A stretch of DNA of 33,164 bases from the NCBI GenBank assembly GCA_015061565.1, contig SUWI01000028.1, positions 1 through 33,164 on the forward strand, written 5' to 3'. The notes under the pieces were generated by a model. That model ran no database searches. It was not told the DNA's origin and was given only the letters and a program-made list of their open reading frames with translations. The position numbers and the translations under genes are program-made. This DNA is from Lentisphaerota bacterium (GTDB lineage: Bacteria; Verrucomicrobiota; Lentisphaeria; Victivallales; UBA1829). Positions within the stretch are counted from its first letter, which is position 1. Every line of letters begins with the position of its first letter. Shown piece by piece: positions 15,941 to 24,378 of the stretch.

Positions 15941-16606
15941 ATGAAACATACAGTGATTCATGCCGGATATCCCGGCGACAGTTCGCGTGCGATGCTCAAG
16001 CGCATGGAACACGATGTGCTCCGCCACCACCCCGATACGGTGGTGATCGAATGCGGCGCCAACGATGCGGTCAATCCCGCGGCTCTTACCTCGGTTGAGG
16101 AATATACTTCCAACCTCAAAAAGATGGTCTACAACCTCGAAGAGATCGGTTCCGATATCCTTTTCGTGACCTCGCCGCCGGTGTATGCGCCGGAAATGAT
16201 CGTGCGCTATAAATTCCCGGAAAGTCCCGATACCGAGCTCAATCCGATCCTGGATAAATATGTCGAAGCCATGCGCGGCGTAGCTTCGTTTCTCAACCGT
16301 CCCCTGCTGGATGCCTCGCGTATCCTCCACACCGTCGGCAACGTCGGTCCCGGTCCGGAAAGCCTGATCCGCAACCAGGCCAATTCCGGCGTGATCGACG
16401 GCGCCCATCTCACGGTCGAAGGATACCGTCTGCTCGCCGTGCTGGTTTATCAGGCGCTGGTCGACCATCACATGCTCGGACGCACGATCGTCTGTTTCGG
16501 CGACAGCATCACTCACGGTTATCCGCTGCCCGGCATGGGCACGCTCGAAGGCGACAATTATCCGGCGGTCCTCAACCGTCTCCTGAATGCCGGTGAGGAT
16601 GCATGA
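15941..16606 (+). CDS. SGNH/GDSL-type hydrolase with circularly permuted motif order
   Basis: 221 residues. All four SGNH motif blocks are present but in rotated order. The protein starts with block II (HAGYPGDSS, Gly12), then block III (CGANDA, Asn41) and block V (DGAHL, Asp153 and His156). Block I, with the nucleophile (CFGDSITHGYPLPG, Ser189), comes last. Ordinary SGNH esterases begin with the GDS block. The N-terminus here starts where block I would have ended (NRLLNAGEDA is the last stretch), and the old termini look joined by the short linker VDHHMLGRT. The fold should therefore be complete, with Ser189/Asp153/His156 as triad. No signal peptide; probably a cytoplasmic esterase, lipase or deacetylase of unknown substrate. 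AGG lies about 10 bases before the ATG. Overlaps trmL by 4 bases (ATGA). Confidence 0.82.
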   Translation: MKHTVIHAGYPGDSSRAMLKRMEHDVLRHHPDTVVIECGANDAVNPAALTSVEEYTSNLKKMVYNLEEIGSDILFVTSPPVYAPEMIVRYKFPESPDTELNPILDKYVEAMRGVASFLNRPLLDASRILHTVGNVGPGPESLIRNQANSGVIDGAHLTVEGYRLLAVLVYQALVDHHMLGRTIVCFGDSITHGYPLPGMGTLEGDNYPAVLNRLLNAGEDA

Positions 16607-17079
16607 GCGAGCCTCTGTTCCATATCGTGCTGGTTGCGCCGGAGATCCCGCAGAATACCGGGAACATCGGCCGGATCTGTGCCTGTACCGGCTGTCTGCT
16701 CCATCTGGTCAAGCCGATCGGTTTCGAGCTGGATGACCGCCATGTGCGGCGGTCCGGCATGGATTACTGGCGAAACATCGAATACCGCATCCATGAGAAC
16801 TGGCAGGAATTTCTCGCCGCCAAAGGCGATGCGCCGATGTATCTGTATTCGACCAAAGCTGAGCAGTCCTACTGGGATGCCCCGATGGAAGACGGTGCGT
16901 ATCTGGTTTTCGGCAGCGAAGGTCATGGCCTGCCGCAGGAGATCCATGATCAGTTCCAGCCGTTTTTTTATACGATCCCGATGCCTGGTAATTTTTCCCG
17001 CAGTCTGAACCTTGCCAATTCCACGGCCGTGGTGATCTATGAGGGCTTGCGCCGCCGTCTGCACGGAAGGGGTTCATGA
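16603..17079 (+). CDS. trmL: tRNA (cytidine(34)-2'-O)-methyltransferase
   Basis: 158 residues, the normal size for this single-domain SPOUT enzyme. It methylates the ribose of the wobble nucleotide in tRNA-Leu isoacceptors using S-adenosylmethionine. The three SPOUT motifs are present: NTGNIGR (18-24), FGSEGHGLP (103-111) and SLNLANSTAVVIYE (134-147), which form the trefoil-knot cofactor site. Its start overlaps the SGNH stop and its stop overlaps the next gene's start, each as ATGA, so the three are probably translated as a coupled unit. Confidence 0.94.
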   Translation: MSEPLFHIVLVAPEIPQNTGNIGRICACTGCLLHLVKPIGFELDDRHVRRSGMDYWRNIEYRIHENWQEFLAAKGDAPMYLYSTKAEQSYWDAPMEDGAYLVFGSEGHGLPQEIHDQFQPFFYTIPMPGNFSRSLNLANSTAVVIYEGLRRRLHGRGS

Positions 17080-18095
17080 TGCTGAAAAAGATCCTGTCAC
17101 TTTTCCGGAATAAATATGTCCTGATGATCCTGCGGCTGGCGGTCGCCGCTTTTTTCCTGTGGTGGGTGATGAAGGACATCCTTTTTTCCGAGTTGCGCAA
17201 GCTGACCTGGGAAGGCTTGGTCACCGGCGTGATCGGCGGGGCCGTTCTGACGGCTGTCCAGGTCACCGGTACCGCATACCGCTGGAAAATGCTGCTGCAG
17301 GGGCAGGGGATCCATATTTCCGGTTTCCGGGCGGTTTCATTGACTTTTCAAGGCTCCATGTTTTCGCTGTTCATGCCCGGCGGCGCGGTCGGCGGCGATG
17401 TGCTGAAAGCCGCTTTCCTGGCCCGCGAGACTCAAGGCGGACAGAAGATCGAGGGCGTGACCACGATTTTTCTCGACCGGGTGATCGGCATGATGGGTCT
17501 TTTTTCGCTGGTGCTGGTTTCCGGATTGTGCTGTTTGAAAACGATACTGACTTTCAAGCCGGAGATCCGGCTGCTGGTCCTGATCCTGCTGGCGGTCTGT
17601 GCCGCCGGTCTGACGGCCGGTCTGGTCCTGCTTTTTCAGGATATCATTTTCCGGATCCGTTTCCTGGCGTTCCTGCTGAAAAAGGCAGACGGGCTGGTAC
17701 ATGGCGCTTTGTCCCGCATCCTGAACTCGGTGGAAGTCTGCCGGAGGGACCGGAAGACATTTCTGCTGGCCTTTCTGACCAGTGTGCTGATCCTGCATCC
17801 GATGCTGATTTTTTCGGCTTTCCTGGTGATGCGCGGCGTTTGCGGAAAATTTCCTCCGCTCCTGCCAGGATTACTGTCTTTTTCTCTGGGCAGCACCGCC
17901 TCGGTTGCACCGGTCACGCCCGGCGGACTGGGCACGCGTGACAAAGTGATCGAAGTACTGCTTCAGTCCTTCGGCGTGGATCCTTCCGCTGCATCCCTGA
18001 CACCGATCCTGTATTCCATTGCGCTGATGTTTCCCGCAGTGATCGGTATCGGTTTTTTCCTGCTGGATATGAAGGGTTCCAAAAAGCAGTCCTGA
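17076..18095 (+). CDS. flippase-like/lysylphosphatidylglycerol synthase TM-region protein
   Basis: 339 residues with about eight hydrophobic segments. The pattern ILRLAVAAFFLWWVMKDI ... MLLQGQGI ... FQGSMFSLFMPGGAVGGDVLKAAFLAR ... TTIFLDRVIGMMGLF ... FSLGSTASVAPVTPGGLGTRDKVIEVLLQSFG matches the UPF0104/LPG_synthase_TM family (PF03706; YbhN, AglD). Members without the soluble synthase domain, like this one, are inner-membrane proteins of uncertain function, some linked to lipid or glycan transfer. Last gene of the SGNH-trmL unit; convergent with the GH20 gene, with 5 bases between stops. Confidence 0.88.
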   Translation: MMLKKILSLFRNKYVLMILRLAVAAFFLWWVMKDILFSELRKLTWEGLVTGVIGGAVLTAVQVTGTAYRWKMLLQGQGIHISGFRAVSLTFQGSMFSLFMPGGAVGGDVLKAAFLARETQGGQKIEGVTTIFLDRVIGMMGLFSLVLVSGLCCLKTILTFKPEIRLLVLILLAVCAAGLTAGLVLLFQDIIFRIRFLAFLLKKADGLVHGALSRILNSVEVCRRDRKTFLLAFLTSVLILHPMLIFSAFLVMRGVCGKFPPLLPGLLSFSLGSTASVAPVTPGGLGTRDKVIEVLLQSFGVDPSAASLTPILYSIALMFPAVIGIGFFLLDMKGSKKQS

Positions 18096-18100
18096 CCCGT

Positions 18101-19972
18101 TCAGCGGTTTTTCCAGGCGTCCGGATCGTTTTCCATGAATTTGCGCAATGCACCGGCACTTTCGTGCAGGCCGCCTGAACGGTTCCGGGCCAGCCACAGG
18201 ATCTCATGCCGGGCGGTCACCTGACGCATCAGATCCAGCCAGGCCGCACGGTCCCATTTCCCGCCTGCGGCACGCTGCAGGAAGAGCAGCGCGGCTGTCG
18301 CCATATTCAGGCCGTTTTCCAATTCCGCATTTTCCTGCGGGAATCCCCGGAACGGTGCCGCTTTCAGCCGTTTCAGGAGCTTCTGCGTATGGTCCAGGGC
18401 GGCCTGGGTTTCTTTCGCTTTGATCCTCAGCAGAAAACTGTTTTTCGACTTCATCTGTTCGCGATACAGATTCATGACCCGCCCGAACGGCGTGGAATTG
18501 AACACCTTCGCGGAAAAATGGTCAGTGACATGTCCGGCTTCTAGCAGGAATTCCGCCATGCGGATCCCTTCGCTGCCCGGCGCGAAAGCCAGTGAAACTC
18601 CGTACGGCAGTTTCGATTCCGTATCGGCCGATGCATTCCAGGCAGACCCGCCCGCCATGGCGATCCCCGGCCAGCTGACCGGATAATATTGATGATGGCC
18701 GAAATCGCCCCAGTCGGTAAGCAGGATACCGCGCGCGCCGTTCCGGCTGCCGTGACGAACCGCGCTGCGGATGTTGGCCGTCATATTGGCCGTGCGCCCC
18801 AGAATGGCGTTCCAGACCGAGGTGCCCGGACAGACCAGAAAATCCACCCCGGAATCCCGGAACGTCCTCGTGTCTTTTTCGAAGGGATGTTCCGCTTCAT
18901 AACCCCATTCCAGCGCCGTGATGTGTTTCGGCAGTTCTTTGATCAGGGCCGGCTCATGCATGATGATGTCGCCCCAGAATTCCACCTCGAATCCCCGTTT
19001 CGCCGCCCGGCCGGCCAGCTGCTTGAGAAAATCCAGATACACTCTGGTCACGCCCCGTTTCCGGCACAGCGCGGCGCTCTTCCCTTTGCCGAGTTCGACC
19101 GTTTCGTCGCATCCGATATTGAACTTGCGCGATGTGAAATTCGGCAGGAATTCCGCATACAGCGAATCCATGAATTCCAGCGATTTCCGGCAGGGTTGGA
19201 GCACCGCCTGCATCGGCTGTCCCGTGGGTTCGAAGATATACGGCGGATCGCATTCCGCCAGATCCTTGTATTCCGCATGGCGCAGCCACCGCCCCAGATG
19301 CCCGAAACTGTTCAGGTTCGGCACCAGTTCGATGAAATACTCCCGGCAGAATCCGTCCAGTTCCATGATCTCTTCCGAGGTGAACGGCGTAAAGCCCGCC
19401 CAGACCCGTTCATGGGCCGCAAACGCGAAGGTGTGTTCCATATAAAGCTGGAGCGAATTATACCGCAAAGCTGCCAGACTGCGGACCATTTTTTTCAGCG
19501 TGTCCATGGTCGGGATCTTGTTGCGGGAGATGTCCAGCATGTAGCCGCGTTCCTTCATCGACGGCCGGTCCTCGATCCGGCAGCAGGGCACGCATGCGGG
19601 ATCCTCCAGCAGCTGGGCCGCGCTCTGCATCCCGTAGAAAAAGCCCGCGTCATCCGCGGCTTTGATCTCGATCGGACCGGCCGGCTTCAGTTCGAGCTGG
19701 TACCCTTCGGAAGGAATATTCTTTTTCCGGATCATGACGGCCAGCAGTTCTCCGGCGGAAGGTTTCCCGGCGCTGACCCGCGGTTTCGAGACGAATTTCG
19801 CTGCCAGTCCGACGGCAGTTTCCATGATCCGGTTTTTCAGCGGGAAACCGGCGTCTTCCGGGAGAATGATCCAGGATGCCCCGGCAAGATCGCGGATTTT
19901 CCCGGAAAGTTCGAGTTTTTGCGGAATCGGAAAAATCCGGTCCGCCGGATCGGCAGAAATGACTTTTTTCAT
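18101..19972 (-). CDS. GH20-like beta-N-acetylhexosaminidase
   Basis: 623 residues from the ATG at 19972 (MKKVISADPADRIFPIPQKLELSG); in-frame ATGs at 19993 and 19999 are possible, and still longer frames run into pseudopilin C. Residues about 15-125 form the GH20b-type alpha/beta domain (IFPIPQKLEL ... YGMQSAAQLL). The barrel starts at IEDRPSMKERGYMLDISRNKIPTMDTLKKMV. The catalytic pair is Asp289-Glu290 in FNIGCDETVELGKGKS, which fits the substrate-assisted mechanism of GH20. No signal peptide, so it probably acts on imported oligosaccharides in the cytoplasm. It is last in the operon with the CBM9 enzyme and pseudopilin C, but 101 bases downstream of pseudopilin C and with its own likely promoter. 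Sugar specificity is not proven. Confidence 0.85.
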   Translation of the reverse strand: MKKVISADPADRIFPIPQKLELSGKIRDLAGASWIILPEDAGFPLKNRIMETAVGLAAKFVSKPRVSAGKPSAGELLAVMIRKKNIPSEGYQLELKPAGPIEIKAADDAGFFYGMQSAAQLLEDPACVPCCRIEDRPSMKERGYMLDISRNKIPTMDTLKKMVRSLAALRYNSLQLYMEHTFAFAAHERVWAGFTPFTSEEIMELDGFCREYFIELVPNLNSFGHLGRWLRHAEYKDLAECDPPYIFEPTGQPMQAVLQPCRKSLEFMDSLYAEFLPNFTSRKFNIGCDETVELGKGKSAALCRKRGVTRVYLDFLKQLAGRAAKRGFEVEFWGDIIMHEPALIKELPKHITALEWGYEAEHPFEKDTRTFRDSGVDFLVCPGTSVWNAILGRTANMTANIRSAVRHGSRNGARGILLTDWGDFGHHQYYPVSWPGIAMAGGSAWNASADTESKLPYGVSLAFAPGSEGIRMAEFLLEAGHVTDHFSAKVFNSTPFGRVMNLYREQMKSKNSFLLRIKAKETQAALDHTQKLLKRLKAAPFRGFPQENAELENGLNMATAALLFLQRAAGGKWDRAAWLDLMRQVTARHEILWLARNRSGGLHESAGALRKFMENDPDAWKNR

Positions 19973-20017
19973 CGATGTTTTATTCCTGTTCATTGACATT
20001 CGGCACCATGTGACTCC

Positions 20018-20046
20018 AATATACATTCCCGCATCGTAAAATGCAA
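20018..20046 (-). promoter_or_regulatory. internal promoter of the GH20 gene
   Basis: Reading the minus strand: TTGCAT (20046-20041), 17-base spacer, TATATT (20023-20018), in the 101-base gap after pseudopilin C. It allows separate transcription of the hexosaminidase. Confidence 0.55.
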
Positions 20047-20073
20047 GGGACCGGATCGTGAATGCCGGATTTA

Positions 20074-20844
20074 TCAGGGTGCGGGCAGGGTGACCATGGT
20101 CGTGGACCAGCCGGGATGCGGCAGCAGCCACAGTTCATTGCTCAGAATATTGGAGATCCGGAGCACCTGCGATGACGCCCGCGCCGCGCCGTCGCCGTAA
20201 ACCGAATTGGCCATCTTGCCGTGCGCTCCGTAGATGCCGATGCTCATCCGGCGGACTTCGGAAAAGAGATGGACTTCACTGCTGCTCCGGGCCAGCGGAT
20301 TATTCCAGTTGTCCCCGAAAATGATCATATCCTTGGCATACCGGTTGAGCTGTTTCAGACTCCTCAATCCGGGACATCCATCGACCCAGTGGTTCGTCCG
20401 TGCCCATTTCGGATAACCGTAACTGACCGTGTTGATGCAAAAATTTTTATAGACCCAGATTTTGTATTTGTCCGTCGGGCAGATATAATATTTGCGCTCG
20501 GGACGCGGCTTGGCGTCTTTCGCATTGGCTCTTCCCGGCAGATATCCCAGATTCGGCAGCAGGGATGCCCAGGATTCATCTTTGTAAACCGTTCCATCGA
20601 ACAGCAGTCCCCCGTAGGTCGGCAGCGTGTATTCCTTGTGGTCCAGTGCATAATTCATCCATGCCTGATAAAGCTGACGGGTATTGCCCAGACAATTGAC
20701 CGCCCTGGCTTTTTCCCGGGCCGTATTCAGCGCCGGCAGCAGCATCCCTGCCAGGATCGCGATGATCGCGATCACCACCAGGAGCTCTATCAAGGTGAAG
20801 ATCCGAGCCCGCCAGACATCTTGTTTCCCATTCATGAATTTCAT
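20074..20844 (-). CDS. pseudopilin-like H-x9-DG protein (copy C)
   Basis: 256 residues from the ATG at 20844, chosen because AGGAGGT lies just before it; an upstream in-frame ATG at 20877 overlaps the previous gene. The pilin segment [24 protein letters not shown] starts at residue 16 (Ile at -1, not Gly), and the H-x9-DG motif is His208 to Asp218-Gly219. Unlike copies A, B and D it has a short 15-residue leader with neither the GATGA repeat nor the hairpin, so it is the natural control for those elements. It lies between the small secreted protein (22-base gap) and the GH20 gene. Confidence 0.88.
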   Translation of the reverse strand: MKFMNGKQDVWRARIFTLIELLVVIAIIAILAGMLLPALNTAREKARAVNCLGNTRQLYQAWMNYALDHKEYTLPTYGGLLFDGTVYKDESWASLLPNLGYLPGRANAKDAKPRPERKYYICPTDKYKIWVYKNFCINTVSYGYPKWARTNHWVDGCPGLRSLKQLNRYAKDMIIFGDNWNNPLARSSSEVHLFSEVRRMSIGIYGAHGKMANSVYGDGAARASSQVLRISNILSNELWLLPHPGWSTTMVTLPAP

Positions 20845-20866
20845 AAACACCTCCTGTTGATATTGA

Positions 20867-21343
20867 TTATTCTTCAATTACGACATAAACATTCTTGCGG
20901 ATGGAATGACTCTTCCCCGTCCCCTGCGGCGTTTTTTTCAGGAAGATCCCGCTGAATACCAGCGAATAACAGCCTTCCGGCCAGCGCTGCGTCGGGATGC
21001 TCAGCACATATTTGCCGTCCTTTGCCCGGGGCAGTCTCCGGAAGGGAACGATCCGGACCAGACCCCATTTGGATTTCGGATTTTCGATTTTCAAACCGCT
21101 CTCCTTCGGGAACGCTTTCGGGACATTCGGGAAATAGGCGTAAAGTCCCCATTGGGAGGGGGTCCAGCTATCCGCAAGATCGGCCCGGACTTCCAGCACC
21201 AGATTTTCATTGGGCTTCAAGGTATAAGTTTTTTTGTCAAAGGAAAAATCCGGTTTCGCCGCCCCGGTCGGTTCCTGCGCCGCGAGCCGGAAAGCCGAAC
21301 CGATGACGGCTGCCAGAATCAGAATGAACTTTTTCATCTTCAT
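20867..21343 (-). CDS. small secreted protein of unknown function
   Basis: 158 residues with a signal peptide ([23 protein letters not shown], cleavage near 22). The mature part looks like a single beta-sandwich ([20 protein letters not shown] ... [26 protein letters not shown]), similar in style to Ig-like or carbohydrate-binding accessory domains; no family recognised. AAGGA lies 9 bases before the ATG; a second ATG two codons on is also possible. It lies 17 bases after the CBM9 enzyme and before pseudopilin C in the same operon, so it is probably an accessory or periplasmic partner. Confidence 0.75.
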   Translation of the reverse strand: MKMKKFILILAAVIGSAFRLAAQEPTGAAKPDFSFDKKTYTLKPNENLVLEVRADLADSWTPSQWGLYAYFPNVPKAFPKESGLKIENPKSKWGLVRIVPFRRLPRAKDGKYVLSIPTQRWPEGCYSLVFSGIFLKKTPQGTGKSHSIRKNVYVVIEE

Positions 21344-21360
21344 TTCAAATTATCCTTTCG

Positions 21361-24300
21361 TTATCGATATGCCCCGATGATTTCGACTTCGGAGAGCAGG
21401 CGTCCCGGGCGCGGTCCGCCGCTGCGGAGTTTGCTGAAGACGATCCGGAAATGGTTCCCCCGCACGTTCTGCAGCGGGATCACGATCCTGTGCGCCTGAT
21501 TGTTTTTCACGACGGCGAGCTCTTCCCATTTTCCGTCGCGACGGATCTGGATGGCGAGGTCTTCCGCCTGGATGATCCCTTTCTCGCGCATGGCAAAGAG
21601 CCGGAATTCCCGCACCTCGGCTTCCTTCGGCAGTCTGATCTCCAGCCACGGATTCCGGTCTTTCGGCTGCGGCATCCAGGCATTGTAGATCGAATTCTGG
21701 TCCGGTTTTTCCGGCCGCAGTCCGTCCAACAGGAAATACAGCGTATTGACATTCTGCGTGAACGCGGTCCGGTGCTGCGACGAAGCAGTCAGCACGGGGA
21801 GATTTTCCGGGATCCTGCCTTTCCCGATATCGATATAGGTCTGACGGTTCAGCGGACCCGATCCGATCAGGTTTTCCGGAGTGAAACGGGCTTTTCGGGC
21901 TGCGGCGAGTCTGGCTTTGCACTGACGGAGCGTTTCGAAACCTTCCGGCGGGGCATCGGAGATATATACATGCGTTTCGAGCGGGGCAAACCGGTCGCTG
22001 AATCCGCCGGAGCATTCCACCGTGCGTTCTTCTCCGAGCACATGGAGCAGTTTCGGACCGTTTTCGAATTGGAACTTCGCCTGAATGGGATCCCGGGAGG
22101 TATTGACTGCGAACAGGGCGATTTTGTTGCCGACGCGTTTGAGCATGGCCTGGAAATTCGGGTCCTCCGGCTCGGTCCGGACTTTCAATGACCGGTCGGG
22201 CGAGGTCACGATATACTCGGTCAGCAGTTTCACTTCCTGCCCGATATAACTGCTGGCGATCGGGATCTGGTCGTAAAGCCAGCTCCATTCTTTCGTGGCA
22301 TACCAGACCAGCCCTTTGCCGTCGTTGGCGAAAACCTGCCACGCCTGATTGCGCATTTCATCGAACGTGGGCGGCCGGCCGATCTTCGGCGGCTGGACAT
22401 TGCCCAGGTTCCAGCAGAATCCCTGCGGCATCAGCCAGCCGGGGCCGTATTGGCGGGCTTTTCTGGTGTAGTGGGACACCGTGTAAAGCGGCCGTCTCGA
22501 CGTGTCCGGTTCCAGAAAATTCACATAGCAGTCCGGCATCCGGACATCGCCGCCGCGGGCGTATTCCCCGATCTCCGAATACCCTTCGTTCAAGATCAGG
22601 ATCGGGTGATACGGATCGAATTCCTCGACCGCGTCGCGGACATCGCTGTACCATTCCGGAATATTGTCTTTTCCTTCGGGTTCGTCCGATCCGTTGTAGC
22701 AGAACAGCGACGGATCTTTGCCGATGACGGCCAGATGTTTCGCAATGAGCTCGCGCTGGACCGCGGTCAGACGGTTCTTCCGTTCGGTATAATTGAAGAT
22801 CTTGAACGGGAAAGTCCTTGCTTTCTCACAGAACGGAGTCGTGATCAGTTTGACATCGGGCCGGACCTTCCGGCTGGCTGCGAACCAGTTCAGAAAAGCC
22901 TCGCTGCGGGTGGCGCCGAAACCGGTGGAGAAGACATTGAATGCCGGATCGCGCATGACGCCGCCCGCCCAGCCGTAGGGAACGAACGGCTTGCCGTCCA
23001 CCCTCGTTCCGCCGTCTTCGCCGAACCAGACTTCGCCTTTCAGATACGGCAGCTTGCGCAGTTTCACACTTTCACTGCCGCATTTCAGGTAATAGGTCCC
23101 GTCCGGCAGCTCTTTCATGTCATATTGGAACAGCGCTTTGTTATCCTTCAACGGCAGTTCCCTCGTGATATTTTTCCCGCCGCCGGTGAATTCAATTTTG
23201 ATTGTATCACCGTTATAAGCCTGCGGATCGACCCGGATCTCCGCAGCGATCCGCTTGTCCGGCATCGTCGCGAATATGCAGTTGCGGTAGACCGGCTTTT
23301 TCACTGTGACCGAAACCGGCTGGTAATTCAGTTCGAGAACATGGTTCCGGGCGGAAAGCGCTTTCCCGTCCGCCCGGACCACGGCAAGGCGGACCGTATA
23401 TTTCCCGTTGGCCGGAAAACTCAGTTTCAGCGGGACCGGACGCATTTTCCGGAACGTGAACGACCGTGGCGGATACAGGTTCGTGAAACTGGAGATCAAT
23501 CCATCTTTTTTGTCGTAAAGACCGGCCCGGATCCCGGCCAGCATGAAATCGCCGGTCTCATTGGTGAGCTGGACCGTCAGGTCCGCCGTCAATTTGCCGG
23601 TTTTGTCCCGGCTGACCGCGCCGGACTGGAATTCGGTCTTCCACAGGAATTTATTGAGCTTGAGATCCTGCAGTTCGGCCAGACGGAATTCTCCCGGAAG
23701 GCCGTGTTTCGGCCAGGAAAGCGGCGAAAACGAGCTCAGTTCCCGTGGTTTTCCGGCATAGCGGTTCCGTCCGATATTGAAACGCCATACGTTATCCGCT
23801 CCGCCGAGTTCCAGCGCATGCAGCGGTATCGCCGTTTCCACGGTCCAGCTGTCCGGGTTCAATACCGTTTTGGCTTCCGATCCGCTCCGGAACGACCAGT
23901 CGAGCTTGAAATTGTTGGTCCCGGTATTGTCATCCTCCAGTGCGGTCTCGCTGATTCCTCCGGCTGAATTCACGATCCATTTATAATAATTCCGCGCGTC
24001 CTGTTTGGGCACCAGATTGATTTCCACGCTGTCGTCCTTCCAGCGGTTCTGGTCGTTCGCCGCCGTTCCCGTCCGGCAGACCAGCGATTTCATATCGCTT
24101 TCCCGGCATTCGATCAGCAGATAGAGTTTCCAGTTGTCGTGAAAGACTTTGAACTGCGTCTGCTGAGACGCTGCGGTCCGGATTCCCAGCTTGAAAAAGC
24201 CCCGGTGCCAGGGAAGATTCTGCCAGCACGGATCATCGCCTTTGCCGTCGATCACCGGCCCTTGCCGATGATGCGGAATGGTCAGGTCGGCCGAGGCCGC

Positions 24301-24378
24301 CGGCAGCAATGCGCCAATGATCCAGACGAAGGCGGCGAACAGGAATACAGCTGATTTTTGCATTTTCATCCCTTTCAT
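21361..24378 (-). CDS. large secreted CBM9/discoidin-type glycoside-hydrolase-like enzyme
   Basis: 1005 residues with a signal peptide (cleavage near residue 30, ASA-DL). Residues about 32-235 form a CBM9-like sugar-binding domain (PVIDGKGDDPCWQNLPWH ... DDSVEINLVPKQDARNYYKWIVN ... WTVETAIPLHAL). About 240-445 are Ig-like sandwiches. About 450-760 look like a TIM-barrel glycosidase (DGKPFVPYGWAGG, LFCYNGSDEPEG with a candidate acid at Glu566, HPILILNEGYSEIGEYA). About 860-1005 form an F5/8 type C (discoidin) domain (PWLEIRLPKEAEVREFRLFA ... GRLLSEVEIIGAYR). The catalytic family is not certain. The ATG at 24378 overlaps the GntR stop (ATGA); the Met at residue 6, with GGG six bases upstream, is an alternative start. 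It probably degrades a glycan outside the cytoplasm. Confidence 0.82.
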   Translation of the reverse strand: MKGMKMQKSAVFLFAAFVWIIGALLPAASADLTIPHHRQGPVIDGKGDDPCWQNLPWHRGFFKLGIRTAASQQTQFKVFHDNWKLYLLIECRESDMKSLVCRTGTAANDQNRWKDDSVEINLVPKQDARNYYKWIVNSAGGISETALEDDNTGTNNFKLDWSFRSGSEAKTVLNPDSWTVETAIPLHALELGGADNVWRFNIGRNRYAGKPRELSSFSPLSWPKHGLPGEFRLAELQDLKLNKFLWKTEFQSGAVSRDKTGKLTADLTVQLTNETGDFMLAGIRAGLYDKKDGLISSFTNLYPPRSFTFRKMRPVPLKLSFPANGKYTVRLAVVRADGKALSARNHVLELNYQPVSVTVKKPVYRNCIFATMPDKRIAAEIRVDPQAYNGDTIKIEFTGGGKNITRELPLKDNKALFQYDMKELPDGTYYLKCGSESVKLRKLPYLKGEVWFGEDGGTRVDGKPFVPYGWAGGVMRDPAFNVFSTGFGATRSEAFLNWFAASRKVRPDVKLITTPFCEKARTFPFKIFNYTERKNRLTAVQRELIAKHLAVIGKDPSLFCYNGSDEPEGKDNIPEWYSDVRDAVEEFDPYHPILILNEGYSEIGEYARGGDVRMPDCYVNFLEPDTSRRPLYTVSHYTRKARQYGPGWLMPQGFCWNLGNVQPPKIGRPPTFDEMRNQAWQVFANDGKGLVWYATKEWSWLYDQIPIASSYIGQEVKLLTEYIVTSPDRSLKVRTEPEDPNFQAMLKRVGNKIALFAVNTSRDPIQAKFQFENGPKLLHVLGEERTVECSGGFSDRFAPLETHVYISDAPPEGFETLRQCKARLAAARKARFTPENLIGSGPLNRQTYIDIGKGRIPENLPVLTASSQHRTAFTQNVNTLYFLLDGLRPEKPDQNSIYNAWMPQPKDRNPWLEIRLPKEAEVREFRLFAMREKGIIQAEDLAIQIRRDGKWEELAVVKNNQAHRIVIPLQNVRGNHFRIVFSKLRSGGPRPGRLLSEVEIIGAYR

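Noticed and set aside
18101-20131. Longer GH20 protein starting at 20131
   Set aside because: The extra residues overlap the pseudopilin C coding end and are not GH20-like; the promoter at 20018-20046 also lies inside that extension.
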